Positions 42,757 to 51,239 of a stretch of 64,000 bases of DNA are shown here, piece by piece (position 1 is the stretch's first letter; each line of letters begins with the position of its first letter). Source of the DNA: Bacillota bacterium. Its GTDB lineage: Bacteria > Bacillota > Clostridia > Peptostreptococcales > Anaerovoracaceae. A program made the position numbers and the translations under genes. Where the stretch lies: the NCBI GenBank assembly GCA_029101005.1, contig JAQXQE010000010.1, forward strand, positions 62,001-126,000, read 5' to 3'. The notes beneath the pieces were generated by a model. The model saw only the letters and a program-made list of their open reading frames with translations, was not told where the DNA came from and did no database searches.

Positions 42757-43086
42757 GTGAAGAAGAGAAGAGGTAAAATGCCTGTTTCGGAGCGAGCGAA
42801 GCAGTTCGCGCCTTTCGCTGCGATTAATGGTCTGGATGCAGCTCTGGCGCGAAAGGAGCGTGAGCATGCGCGCAAGGCTCGTATAGAGATAATGGAAGAT
42901 GAGGCGGTTGGAATCAACGCGAAGCTCTCGGAATTATATGTTGGAGAGTTCACTGAGATTACCTATTATTGCAGGGGTCATTACGTGACTGCAGAGGGTG
43001 AGATTCAGCTGATTGACCCGAGAAGGAAGCTTCTCGTGCTGGATGGCAAAGAAATACACTTTAAAGACCTTTATTCAATCAAATAA
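42757..43086 (+). CDS. YolD-like protein
   Basis: 109 aa. KMPVSERAKQFAPFAAINGLDAAL matches the YolD N-terminal motif; the rest (YVGEFTEITYYCRGHYVTAEGEIQLID) is the beta part. YolD-like proteins accompany UvrX-type Y-polymerases and are thought to be UmuD-like partners. The start is GTG 42757, with AGGAGG spaced 4 bases. It is 8 bases after the polymerase stop. Confidence 0.9.
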   Translation: MKKRRGKMPVSERAKQFAPFAAINGLDAALARKEREHARKARIEIMEDEAVGINAKLSELYVGEFTEITYYCRGHYVTAEGEIQLIDPRRKLLVLDGKEIHFKDLYSIK

Positions 43087-43099
43087 TTCGCCAAAAGCC

Positions 43100-43128
43100 T
43101 TGACTTATAAGGGTTTGGAGAATATAAT
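43100..43128 (+). promoter_or_regulatory. Promoter of rplM-rpsI
   Basis: TTGACT at 43100-43105 and TATAAT at 43123-43128, spacing 17. Confidence 0.85.
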
Positions 43129-43134
43129 CATCGA

Positions 43135-43317
43135 GCATGCGTTTTGAATGGCGAAGTATGCAAATACTTAGCGTGCGCGTGCACAAATGGAGCAGGACTT
43201 GGTCCGGTAACTCCGACACTAGTTATTATAGTTATGCCGAACCAGAACGACAGTTCCCAGTAGGCAGACCGAAAACGCATCGCAAGATACTGAGTAGGTA
43301 GAAAGGAATTAAACAAA
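43135..43317 (+). ncRNA. Structured leader of rplM-rpsI, L13-leader-like
   Basis: ATGCGTTTT (43137-43145) pairs perfectly with AAAACGCAT (43272-43280), closing about 145 bases that begin close to the transcription start. Inside, AAGTAT-GCAA-ATACTT (43155-43170) forms a hairpin with a GNRA loop. It may be an L13 autoregulatory leader; L13 leaders are known in Bacilli, and I could not match this one by eye. Confidence 0.55.
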
Positions 43318-43746
43318 ATGAAGTCTTACACAGCTAAGCCTGCAGAGATCCAGCACAACTGGTATGTGATCGATGCAGAAGGAAAGACTCTCGGAAAGCT
43401 CGCTGCTGAGACAGCATCAATCCTGAGAGGAAAGAAGAAGCCTATTTTCACACCACACATCGACTGCGGTGACTACGTAATCGTAATCAACGCTGAGAAG
43501 GTTCACGTAACAGGCAAGAAGGAGTCTGACAAGATCTATGTTAGACACACAGGTTACCCAGGTGGACTTAGAGAGACAACTCTCGGAGAGATGAGAGCTA
43601 AGAAGCCTGAGGAGATCATCAGACACGCAGTTAAGGGTATGATGCCTAAGGGTAGACTCGGAAGACAGATGTACAAGAAGCTCAAGGTATATGCTGGTCC
43701 AGAGCATCCACATGCTGCACAGAAGCCAGAAGAGTGGACATTCTAA
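43318..43746 (+). CDS. rplM: 50S ribosomal protein L13
   Basis: 142 aa, standard length for uL13. [29 protein letters not shown] and [21 protein letters not shown] are diagnostic. AAAGGA upstream of ATG 43318. First gene of the rplM-rpsI pair. Confidence 0.98.
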   Translation: MKSYTAKPAEIQHNWYVIDAEGKTLGKLAAETASILRGKKKPIFTPHIDCGDYVIVINAEKVHVTGKKESDKIYVRHTGYPGGLRETTLGEMRAKKPEEIIRHAVKGMMPKGRLGRQMYKKLKVYAGPEHPHAAQKPEEWTF

Positions 43747-43765
43747 GGAAAGGGGGAAATAGACA

Positions 43766-44164
43766 ATGGCAAAGACAATGTATCAGGCAACAGGTAGAAG
43801 AAAGTCATCAGTTGCAAGAGTCAGATTACTCCCTGGAACAGGAAGAATCGTAATCAACAAGAGAGATCTTGACGAGTATTTCGGAGGTAAGGAGCTCGTA
43901 AAGAGCGAGGTTAAGAGACCTCTCGAGATCACTGAGACAATGGGCAAGTACGATGTAATCGCTACAGTTAATGGTGGCGGATTCACAGGTCAGGCAGGAG
44001 CTCTCAGACACGGTATCTCAAGAGCACTCTGCGAGATCGACGCTGAGGCATACAGACCAGTTCTCAAGGCTGCTGGATTCCTCACAAGAGACTCAAGAAT
44101 GAAGGAGAGAAAGAAGCCAGGTCTGAAGAAGGCTAGAAGAGCTTCACAGTTCTCAAAGCGTTAA
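43766..44164 (+). CDS. rpsI: 30S ribosomal protein S9
   Basis: 132 aa uS9. [15 protein letters not shown] near the start and the C-terminal [28 protein letters not shown] tail that reaches the P site are present. Follows rplM by 19 bases; a terminator lies at 44247. Confidence 0.98.
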   Translation: MAKTMYQATGRRKSSVARVRLLPGTGRIVINKRDLDEYFGGKELVKSEVKRPLEITETMGKYDVIATVNGGGFTGQAGALRHGISRALCEIDAEAYRPVLKAAGFLTRDSRMKERKKPGLKKARRASQFSKR

Positions 44165-44246
44165 GCTTGTCTTTTTCATCCACAGCTTTGTCAGCTGTGA
44201 ACGAAAAATACGTCGCTTAAGAAAGCGAAACCGCAAACGCAATCAA

Positions 44247-44275
44247 AACTCCGGTGTCTATGCACCGGAGTTTTT
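44247..44275 (+). terminator. Intrinsic terminator of rplM-rpsI
   Basis: AACTCCGGTG (44247-44256) with CACCGGAGTT (44263-44272), then T. Confidence 0.9.
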
Positions 44276-44370
44276 GTATCGACGCAGGATAATTACATAA
44301 TGCTCACATAGGGGCGTTTGGGTTTATGGTAGAATGATATCAAAGAATATAGAAACGTGAGTCTCGAAAA

Positions 44371-44378
44371 GGGGGGGG
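44371..44378 (+). repeat. G8 homopolymer in the ribosome-binding site
   Basis: Eight consecutive G lie 2 bases before the ATG at 44381 and form the Shine-Dalgarno sequence, a potential slippage site. Confidence 0.7.
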
Positions 44379-44380
44379 CA

Positions 44381-44662
44381 ATGAAGAAGACATTAGCAAT
44401 CTATGGAATAATCTATGCAATGCTCGCGGCATTGTTCTATGCTTCAGGATACTTTAGAGATGAATATCCACAAATACTAATTCCGGCATACACCGAGGCG
44501 CTACTCTGGAGTCTTGTCATTATGGTTCCAATTGCAGTATGCTTTCTTTTGTTTAATGTATGCAAAAGGGCGCATAAAGGCATCTTTGTGGCAATTGTTT
44601 CGGCCTTCATATGTTTGATGGTTTCTTCTGGCTGCTTAGTATATGAGGCGTTCTCGAAATAG
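44381..44662 (+). CDS. Small hydrophobic membrane protein, unknown
   Basis: 93 aa with three predicted helices (LAIYGIIYAMLAALFYASGY; ALLWSLVIMVPIAVCFLLF; FVAIVSAFICLMVSSGCL). No family recognised. The ATG at 44381 has a run of eight G (44371-44378) as its only ribosome site; slippage there could alter expression. Confidence 0.55.
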   Translation: MKKTLAIYGIIYAMLAALFYASGYFRDEYPQILIPAYTEALLWSLVIMVPIAVCFLLFNVCKRAHKGIFVAIVSAFICLMVSSGCLVYEAFSK

Positions 44663-44703
44663 ACTGAAGGCCCAGTATTCTGCACAATACTCATCAGGAA
44701 GCG

Positions 44704-44730
44704 AAAAGCATAGCGGTTTGCTATGCTTTT
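44704..44730 (+). terminator. Intrinsic terminator
   Basis: AAAAGCATAGC (44704-44714) with GCTATGCTTTT (44720-44730). Confidence 0.85.
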
Positions 44731-44802
44731 GTTGATTTGCGGGATGCGTTGGGTTAAAGTTAGTGTAGAGACAGATGAAACTGGTGTATTGGAGGCTGAG
44801 AT

Positions 44803-45225
44803 ATGTTTACGACAAAGGGACGATATGCACTGAGGGTCATGATTGACTTGGCTGAGCATCAGGGTGCTGGCAATATTCCGCTTAAGGATATTGCGGAGAG
44901 ACAGGAAATCTCCAAGAAGTATCTCGAGATAATCTGCAAGGAACTAGTTAAAGGTGGACTGATTAAGTCGGTCAACGGCAAGGGTGGCGGATACAGCCTG
45001 AGCAGGGATATAGATGAATACACTGTTGGAGAGATTCTGGAACTGATGGAAGGAACACTATCGCCTGTTGCCTGTCTTGTGAATAAAGCGGAGCCTTGTC
45101 CGAGAGCGGATGTGTGTAGAACTCTGCCGATGTGGAAGGAGTATCATGAGATGGTACGCAACTTCTTCTACGGCAAGCAGCTGAGTGATCTGCTCGATGA
45201 GAGGGAGCCGGTATATTACATATAG
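44803..45225 (+). CDS. Rrf2-family transcriptional regulator
   Basis: 140 aa. Winged helix starts MFTTKGRYALRVMIDLAEHQ, with PLKDIAERQEISKKYLEIICKELVKGGLI as recognition region. Three cysteines (ACLVNKAEPCPRADVC) stand where IscR-type members bind a [2Fe-2S] cluster, so it may sense Fe-S status or oxidants. In Clostridia such a gene usually precedes iscS/nifU; here only a 15-codon ORF and then rubrerythrin on the other strand follow. GGAGG precedes the ATG. Confidence 0.9.
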   Translation: MFTTKGRYALRVMIDLAEHQGAGNIPLKDIAERQEISKKYLEIICKELVKGGLIKSVNGKGGGYSLSRDIDEYTVGEILELMEGTLSPVACLVNKAEPCPRADVCRTLPMWKEYHEMVRNFFYGKQLSDLLDEREPVYYI

Positions 45226-45244
45226 TATGTAGGAGGATTAAGAG

Positions 45245-45292
45245 ATGCAGAACGCGTATGCATTCTCAAACCATAATGATACAAAGTATTAA
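45245..45292 (+). CDS. 15-codon ORF after the Rrf2 gene, unknown
   Basis: MQNAYAFSNHNDTKY, preceded by AGGAGG 8 bases upstream and followed at once by a terminator. It loosely resembles the opening of the Cys-rich small domain (PF04071: N-x-Y-x-F-x-x-N-x-D-C-x-Y-F-P-C-H), cut before the second cysteine and with Thr for the first. A truncated gene or an unrelated mini-ORF are both possible. Confidence 0.3.
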   Translation: MQNAYAFSNHNDTKY

Positions 45293-45327
45293 TAGAGGGG
45301 TGCACATCGTGCCCCCCTCTATTTTGT
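45291..45327 (+). terminator. Intrinsic terminator after the Rrf2 unit
   Basis: AATAGAGGGG (45291-45300) with CCCCTCTATT (45314-45323), inner GCAC/GTGC, then TT. Confidence 0.85.
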
Positions 45328-45401
45328 CATATACATTAGAAGAATTTAGTAGTCCCAATGTGTTCAGCGATGATGAATCATTGACCGAGACTGCAATAGC
45401 C

Positions 45402-45433
45402 CAACGAGCGCGACGTCAGCACGACGCTCGTTG
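45402..45433 (-). terminator. Hairpin after rubrerythrin, weak terminator
   Basis: CAACGAGCG (45402-45410) with CGCTCGTTG (45425-45433); no clear T run on the minus strand. Confidence 0.4.
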
Positions 45434-45437
45434 CAAA

Positions 45438-45977
45438 CTAGTAGTTCTCGGCATGTACTTCGAAGTACGCCTGCGGATGATCGCAAACTGGACAAATATC
45501 TGGGGCGTCGGTTCCTACCATAATGTGTCCGCAGTTGCGGCACTCCCATACCAGCATCTCGCTCTTAGCGAATACTTCCTGCGCTTCAACATTGTGGAGC
45601 AGGGCTCTATAGCGCTCCTCGTGATGCTTCTCTATTGCGGCTACAGCTCTGAATTTGGCAGCAAGCGCTATGAATCCTTCCTCTTCAGCATCCTTTGCAA
45701 ACTGCTCATACATATCTGTCCACTCGTAGTTCTCGCCATCAGCGGCAGCAGACAGATTCTCAGCAGTGTCACCAATGCCGTTCAGTTCTTTGAACCACAT
45801 CTTGGCGTGCTCTTTCTCGTTATCTGCAGTCTTCAGAAAGAGGGCAGATATCTGCTCAAAGCCCTCCTTCTTGGCCTTGCTTGCGAAGTAAGTGTACTTA
45901 TTCCTCGCCATTGACTCTCCTGCAAAAGCCGCTTCAAGATTCTTCTCAGTCTTAGTTCCAGTATATTTATTAGCCAT
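45438..45977 (-). CDS. Rubrerythrin
   Basis: 179 aa. Ferritin-like di-iron domain with two E-x-x-H type motifs ([24 protein letters not shown]) and a C-terminal rubredoxin-like CRNCGH...CPVCDHPQ. Reduces peroxide in anaerobes. The start at 45977 has GGAGG; an upstream in-frame start at 46004 does not. Next to the Rrf2 regulator on the other strand, so oxidant control is plausible. Confidence 0.95.
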   Translation of the reverse strand: MANKYTGTKTEKNLEAAFAGESMARNKYTYFASKAKKEGFEQISALFLKTADNEKEHAKMWFKELNGIGDTAENLSAAADGENYEWTDMYEQFAKDAEEEGFIALAAKFRAVAAIEKHHEERYRALLHNVEAQEVFAKSEMLVWECRNCGHIMVGTDAPDICPVCDHPQAYFEVHAENY

Positions 45978-46160
45978 AAATAACCTCCATTTCGCTATTA
46001 GCACAATATCTTTGCCACGAGTATATATTGTCGCTTAATCTCCTGCGTGGAGTTTGTGTGAAGGATTACGCAAATAATCGTATACACCATCCGCAACGTT
46101 GTTAGCGCTGACACCTCTGACGAGTTTTTCCCGTTTAACACAGCGCGATGCTCGTTGGCG

Positions 46161-47114
46161 TTAGTGTATGAGAATATACGCGAAGTACAGTGCGTACACT
46201 GCGAGCATGAGTATTCCAGTCTTGCGGCCGATTGTGTGTCTCCAGTGGAGTGAGCAGGCCAGAAGGATTACTGCTGCAGCGATTGCGACGATTGCGTCGA
46301 TGATGAAGTTCGCTTCGAATGGAATAGGGAGGATGAGGCCCGAGAGTCCGATTACGAAGAGAACGTTGAATACGTTGCTTCCGATGATGTTGCCGACAGC
46401 CATTGCGGTGCTTCCCTTGCGAGCTGCAGTAATTGATGTTACGAGCTCTGGAAGAGATGTACCGAAGGCAACAACGGTGAGTCCGATGAGACGCTTGCTC
46501 ATTCCAAGCATAGCGGCGAGCTCTGATGCGGCATCTACTGCTACGTCACTTCCGATTATTACCATTGCCATTCCGAAGAGCACGCAGAGAACAGCCTTGC
46601 CCATTCCCATGCCTTCGTTGATTCCGTCATCGAGGTTGTCACCTGCAAGAGGGTCCTCAGTCTTGAGAGCCTCCCAGATGAGGTAACCGATATAGATAAG
46701 GAAAACAACAAAGAGAATAAGTGCATTTGAGAAGTTGATCTCGCCGTCGAGTCCGAGAACCAGAAGCAGGATAGAAACGAGAATTACGAACGGGATTCCC
46801 ATCTTTCTTGAGTCATCATCGATAGGCAGCGGCATAATAACTGCTGTGATACCGAGGATGATAAGGATGTTTATAATGTTGCTTCCGATTACATTTCCGA
46901 TTGAGATGGCTGCACTGCCCTGGGCTGCGGCTGCGATACTTACAGCTGCTTCAGGGGCACTTGTGCCCATGGCGATAATCGTAAGACCTATGATAAGGTG
47001 CGATATGCCGAACTTCGTCGCGATAGAAGCCGCGCCGTCTACGAAGAAGTCGGCGCCTTTTACCAGAAGGACGAAGCCAATAATTAATAAACCTAACTGT
47101 ATAATTGTTTCCAA
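46161..47114 (-). CDS. CaCA-family calcium/sodium antiporter (YrbG type)
   Basis: 317 aa, ten helices in two inverted halves, each with an alpha-repeat: GTSAPEAAVSI and GTSLPELVTSI, with GNVIGSNIINILIILG and GNIIGSNVFNVLFVIG. These hold the ion-binding acids. The linker LKTEDPLAGDNLDDGINEG between halves is cytoplasmic. GGAGG precedes the ATG. Confidence 0.93.
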   Translation of the reverse strand: METIIQLGLLIIGFVLLVKGADFFVDGAASIATKFGISHLIIGLTIIAMGTSAPEAAVSIAAAAQGSAAISIGNVIGSNIINILIILGITAVIMPLPIDDDSRKMGIPFVILVSILLLVLGLDGEINFSNALILFVVFLIYIGYLIWEALKTEDPLAGDNLDDGINEGMGMGKAVLCVLFGMAMVIIGSDVAVDAASELAAMLGMSKRLIGLTVVAFGTSLPELVTSITAARKGSTAMAVGNIIGSNVFNVLFVIGLSGLILPIPFEANFIIDAIVAIAAAVILLACSLHWRHTIGRKTGILMLAVYALYFAYILIH

Positions 47115-47259
47115 AATAAGCCTCCTATGAATAAGTAGGATAATAGCACAATTTATATGAAGGTTGAAGCACCGTCAAGTGAAGATTTGTTGATTTCTTG
47201 AAACGAAGGGGCGAAAAGAGTAGAATATATGGGATTCACTTGAAATTGGGAGAGAGACA

Positions 47260-48183
47260 TTGAAGAGAAAGACTAAGGGTAATCTCGCCCTCCTTTTCAC
47301 AGCAATCGTGTGGGGAACGGGCTTCATAGGACAGAAGATTGGTATGACCACGTTGCCGGCAATCGGCTTCAACGGCACAAGACAGCTGCTCGCTGGACTG
47401 GTGCTCCTGCCGCTGGCAATATATGGTTTGAAGAAGAAGGGGTATTTCGATAAGACAAAGAACAGCGCTGAGGTTATTGCTGACAGAAAGAGACGAGCAA
47501 TTCGCGGAGGACTGATCTGTGGAATCATCATGAGCCTTTCGACCAACCTTCAGCAGGTTGGACTTGTGACAGTAAGTGCGGGCAAGTCGGGATTCATCAC
47601 AGCGATGTATATAGTTTTCGTTCCGATTATCTCGATATTCGTTGGTGTCAAGTTCACCAAGAAGGTTGCGGGTTGCTGTGCGTTGGCGATGTTCGGATTC
47701 GCACTTCTGAGTCTCAGAGGCGGACTCGGCGGAGCGACAATCGGAGACTGGCTGACACTGCTCTGTGCATTCGGATTCGCACTGCAGATTGTCGCAGTTA
47801 ACCACTATGTCGATGATGACAATGACCTGTTGCTCTCAGTAGCGCAGTTCCTGATCACAGGAGTGACATCATTCGTGGTGACATTCCTCTTCGAGAACTA
47901 CACATGGGAAGGCTTCGTAGCCTGCCTGCCAGTTCTCATCTATATGGCACTGGTGCCAACTGGCCTCGGATATACATTCCAGATTGTCGGCCAGAAGTAC
48001 ACAGATTCAACAACAGCAGCATTTCTGATGAGTCTTGAGTCAGTTTTCGCTGTAATCTTCGGAGCGATGTTTCTCCACGAGAGCATGAGCGGAAGAGAGC
48101 TCCTCGGCTGCGTGGTGATCTTCATCGCAAATATGATTGTACAGTACGAGCCGAAGCCAAAGTCGGAATCGCTGGCAGAATAA
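47260..48183 (+). CDS. DMT/EamA transporter
   Basis: 307 aa with two EamA repeats and ten helices. First repeat begins KGNLALLFTAIVWGTGFIGQKIG; second ends TYTFQIVGQKYT...LESVFAVIFGAMFLHE. Exporter of amino acids or other metabolites; substrate unknown. The start appears to be TTG 47260, with GGGAGAGAG upstream, since no ATG is near. Confidence 0.88.
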   Translation: MKRKTKGNLALLFTAIVWGTGFIGQKIGMTTLPAIGFNGTRQLLAGLVLLPLAIYGLKKKGYFDKTKNSAEVIADRKRRAIRGGLICGIIMSLSTNLQQVGLVTVSAGKSGFITAMYIVFVPIISIFVGVKFTKKVAGCCALAMFGFALLSLRGGLGGATIGDWLTLLCAFGFALQIVAVNHYVDDDNDLLLSVAQFLITGVTSFVVTFLFENYTWEGFVACLPVLIYMALVPTGLGYTFQIVGQKYTDSTTAAFLMSLESVFAVIFGAMFLHESMSGRELLGCVVIFIANMIVQYEPKPKSESLAE

Positions 48184-48192
48184 CGCATAAAC

Positions 48193-48227
48193 AAAAACTC
48201 GGATTCGCTAACGAATCCGAGTTTTTT
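48193..48227 (+). terminator. Bidirectional intrinsic terminator
   Basis: 15-bp stem AAAAACTCGGATTCG (48193-48207) with 48212-48226, loop CTAA. Confidence 0.92.
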
Positions 48228-48244
48228 GCTTGTCGTATTAAACC

Positions 48245-49282
48245 CTACTCAGCGAGGCTTCTGTCCTTGAGAACTGCCTCGTAGTCCGCAAGATTCTTCT
48301 CGAGCAGAGCAGGTGTGTCGAGTCCGTATGGGCATCTGCTGCTGCACTGTCCGCAGTGGAGACACTCCTTAATCTGCTGCATCTTCTCCTGGAAACTCTC
48401 GTTCAGGTATACAGAATGAGGAGCTCTTCTTACGAGCAGTGACATTCTTGCACAGTCGTTAATCTGAATTCCAACTGGACATGGCATGCAGTAACCGCAG
48501 GCTCTGCAGAAATCTCCGCAGAGTTCCTCGCGCTCCTTAGCGACGTATGTCTGCATCTCCTCGTCGTATACTGGTGGATTCTTGCCACAGTCGAGGAACT
48601 GCTGAAGCTCTGTCATTCTCTGAACTCCCCAGATTGGAAGTACGTTGTCATACTGGTCGATGAATGCGTACGAAACCTCAGCTCTTGTGATGAGTCCGCC
48701 GCTCATTCCCTTCATAGCGACGAAGCCGATATTGAGCTCTTTGCATCTAGCTGCGAGCTTAATCTCTCTCTCCGTTATAAGATAGTTAAAAGGATATTGC
48801 AGCAGTTCGTACAGTCCCGACTCTACCGCTTCTTCAGCTACAGCCATGCGGTGGTTCGTAATCGCGATATGTCTGATAAGACCTTTCTCCTTCGCTTCTA
48901 AGCAGGCGTCATAGAGGCCGTCCTCTCCGCCTGGAACAGGGCAGAATGCAGGATTATGGAGCTGATATACATCGATGTAGTCAGTCTCGAGATTCTTGAG
49001 CGAGGTCTCGAGGTCCTTCCAGAGACCAGCAGCATCTGTCGCCATAGTCTTAGAAGCGATGTAGATCTTATCCCTTGGAATATTGTATTTCTTGAATGCG
49101 TATGCGAGCTTCTCTTCGCTGTCTGAGTAAGCTCTAGCTGTATCGAAGTAAGTAATTCCGTTGAGATATGCTTCGTTGATGAGTTCTGCAGCTGCATCAA
49201 AGCTGATGCGCTGGATTGGAAGAGCACCGAATCCGTTCTTATTAGTAACAATACCAGTGCTTCCGAGCTTAACTGTTGTCAT
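48245..49282 (-). CDS. Aldo/keto reductase with two C-terminal 4Fe-4S motifs
   Basis: 345 aa. AKR barrel with the catalytic Asp/Tyr in YFDTARAYSDSEEKL, Lys in IYIASKT and His in YQLHNP. C-terminal about 90 residues add CRACGYCMPCPVGI and CLHCGQCSSRCPYG, two ferredoxin-like cluster motifs, as in the clostridial AKR family with a Fe-S extension. Electron transfer to an aldehyde or quinone is probable; the substrate is not known. Confidence 0.92.
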   Translation of the reverse strand: MTTVKLGSTGIVTNKNGFGALPIQRISFDAAAELINEAYLNGITYFDTARAYSDSEEKLAYAFKKYNIPRDKIYIASKTMATDAAGLWKDLETSLKNLETDYIDVYQLHNPAFCPVPGGEDGLYDACLEAKEKGLIRHIAITNHRMAVAEEAVESGLYELLQYPFNYLITEREIKLAARCKELNIGFVAMKGMSGGLITRAEVSYAFIDQYDNVLPIWGVQRMTELQQFLDCGKNPPVYDEEMQTYVAKEREELCGDFCRACGYCMPCPVGIQINDCARMSLLVRRAPHSVYLNESFQEKMQQIKECLHCGQCSSRCPYGLDTPALLEKNLADYEAVLKDRSLAE

Positions 49283-49397
49283 AGCTATCCTCCCTTTTAA
49301 TCGCTATTAGTATAGCACAAGAGAATAGTGTATAATAGATGAATATTACATCCGCAGTATGCAGTCGAGCTGCGGAGTTGATTGATCAGGAGGTAAC

Positions 49398-50729
49398 ATG
49401 ACAACACTTACGGGCAAGCCGCTCGCAAAGGAATACTTCAGCTATATAATTCCATCAATTGCAGCGCAATTGATTTTTACCACCTACTCGATGGTGGACA
49501 GCATTTTCGTCGCAAGAGGCGTAAGCGCTACGGCCCTTGCGGCAGTTAATATATCATCGCCGTTCCTGGCGGCACTCTTCGCAATATCTATCACCTCGGC
49601 GGTAGGAACCTCGACGGTCGTTGCAAGACTTAAGGGCGAAGGAAATGATGAGGGCGCAGCGTCGTTCTTCTCGATGAACCTAGTAGCCCTGAGCATTTTC
49701 TCGATAATATTCACTGTAGCGGTCTTTGTGTTCATGAACCCGCTCTGCGATCTGCTCGGAGCGACAGAGCACACCAAGCCATATATCGTGCAGTACATCG
49801 GAACAATAACGCCGTTCGCAATCTTCTTCATAGTATCTTACAATTTCGAGATACTGCTTGCGACAGACGGCTTCCCAGCCAAGGCGACAAAGATTGTCAC
49901 TCTCGGAGTTGTGGCCAACTGCATTCTGGACTATCTCTTCATCTTCGTATTCAAATGGGGAGTAATCGGTGCAGCGGTTGCGACATCAATATCGCAGGTG
50001 CTGGTTGTGGGAATATATCTAATCCACTTCCTCGGTCCTAAAGGGACTATCAAGTTCAGGAAGTTCAAGATGGACCTCAAGGCGGTTGTCGGTTCACTCT
50101 ACCGAGGACTTCCGTCTGGAGTAATGGAGATATCACCGGGACTCATCACATTCATTCTGGTACATTTCATAGGACGCAATCTCGGCGAAGAAGGCCTTGT
50201 CAGCTTCTCGTCGATGGCATATGTTGCGGGTGTTCTCATCATCGCAATCGTCGGAATCGGTCAGGGAACTCAGCCTCTCATCAGTTTCTATAACGGAAGA
50301 CGCGATCAGAAGACAATCAACAGACTCTTCAGATACGAGATTATCTCAGCCGCAATCATTGAAGCTGTAGTATATGGACTCATATGCCTGATGGCTAAGC
50401 CTATCGCGGGAATCTTCCTGTCAACATCGGCGCCAGAACTCATTGGCTACACAGCTTCGACTATGAAGCTCTATCTGACATTCTGCATATTAGATGCATT
50501 CGTAATTATTATCGCTACATATTTCACTGCGCTTGAGAAACCAATGCCGGGCGTAATCGTGGCGGGACTCAGATGCACGGTGATTCTGTATATAAGCGCA
50601 ATAATCGTGACCAAGCTCTTCGGACCAGAAGGAGTGTGGCTCGCGATGACTCTCACAGAGATTATCTCGTTGACACTCGCAGTATCGATGTATATCGCGA
50701 GTCGCAGACGCACAAAGGAGGTAGACTAA
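49398..50729 (+). CDS. MATE-family efflux transporter
   Basis: 443 aa, twelve helices in two MATE halves. Opening KEYFSYIIPSIAAQLIFTTYSMVDSIFVARGVSATALAAVNI is the standard MATE start. Exports drugs or metabolites with Na or H. It overlaps by 1 base (TAATG) with the zinc-ribbon gene. GGAGG precedes the ATG. Confidence 0.9.
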   Translation: MTTLTGKPLAKEYFSYIIPSIAAQLIFTTYSMVDSIFVARGVSATALAAVNISSPFLAALFAISITSAVGTSTVVARLKGEGNDEGAASFFSMNLVALSIFSIIFTVAVFVFMNPLCDLLGATEHTKPYIVQYIGTITPFAIFFIVSYNFEILLATDGFPAKATKIVTLGVVANCILDYLFIFVFKWGVIGAAVATSISQVLVVGIYLIHFLGPKGTIKFRKFKMDLKAVVGSLYRGLPSGVMEISPGLITFILVHFIGRNLGEEGLVSFSSMAYVAGVLIIAIVGIGQGTQPLISFYNGRRDQKTINRLFRYEIISAAIIEAVVYGLICLMAKPIAGIFLSTSAPELIGYTASTMKLYLTFCILDAFVIIIATYFTALEKPMPGVIVAGLRCTVILYISAIIVTKLFGPEGVWLAMTLTEIISLTLAVSMYIASRRRTKEVD

Positions 50730-51073
50730 TGTTCTATAATAACGGCTTATTTGACGCAATGTTCGTAATCATTCCGATTCTGGTGTGTGCCGGATTTGTT
50801 TTCACTATCGTGATGATGTTCAGCTCCAAGGCGAGAGGCAAGATGATGAACAAAGAGGTTCGAGCAACTCGCTATATGATGGAAGATATGAAGGATGATA
50901 TCCAGTTCATAAGCGACGAGATGGCAGACGCAACAAAGGGCGCTGTGCAGACAACAGTACACGCAATCAAGGAGGGCATCGTCGACGACGAACCACAGGT
51001 GTACTGCAAGCACTGTGGCGCACAGATTGACGCGGACTCGAAATTCTGCAAGGTCTGCGGTAAGGAGCAGTAG
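50729..51073 (+). CDS. Membrane-anchored zinc-ribbon protein, unknown
   Basis: 114 aa. One N-terminal helix (AMFVIIPILVCAGFVFTIVMMF), a charged region, then CKHCGAQIDADSKFCKVCG, a zinc ribbon of the double-zinc-ribbon type. The start at 50729 shares bases with the MATE stop (TAATG) and has AGGAGG 8 bases upstream. Confidence 0.8.
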   Translation: MFYNNGLFDAMFVIIPILVCAGFVFTIVMMFSSKARGKMMNKEVRATRYMMEDMKDDIQFISDEMADATKGAVQTTVHAIKEGIVDDEPQVYCKHCGAQIDADSKFCKVCGKEQ

Positions 51074-51079
51074 ATAGAA

Positions 51080-51108
51080 CAAGCCTCGAACCGCTGGTCC
51101 GAGGCTTG
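51080..51108 (+). terminator. Hairpin after the zinc-ribbon gene
   Basis: CAAGCCTCG (51080-51088) with CGAGGCTTG (51100-51108); T tail weak. Confidence 0.5.
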
Positions 51109-51123
51109 AAGTGTATATCGGGT

Positions 51124-51199
51124 TGGTGCGCCTGGGCGGATTCGAACCGCCGGCCATTTCATTCGGAGTGAACTACTCTATCCCCTGAGCTACAGGCGC
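51124..51199 (-). tRNA. tRNA-Arg (anticodon CCG)
   Basis: 76 nt: acceptor GCGCCTG with CAGGCGC, T8-A9, D arm GCTC/GAGT, anticodon loop CTCCGAA, T arm with TTCGAAT, CCA encoded. One mismatch at the top of the anticodon stem (G27 with A43). Confidence 0.93.
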
Positions 51200-51239
51200 G
51201 TAACACGATGTATTATACAACAATTTGGAAGGTTTTGAT

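Noticed and set aside
45258..45914. 218-codon plus-strand ORF over rubrerythrin
   Set aside because: Opposite strand of a clear rubrerythrin gene, and it begins inside the Rrf2 terminator region.
50573..50728. Upstream extension of the zinc-ribbon gene inside the MATE gene
   Set aside because: The TAATG overlap and AGGAGG at 50716-50721 place the start at 50729.
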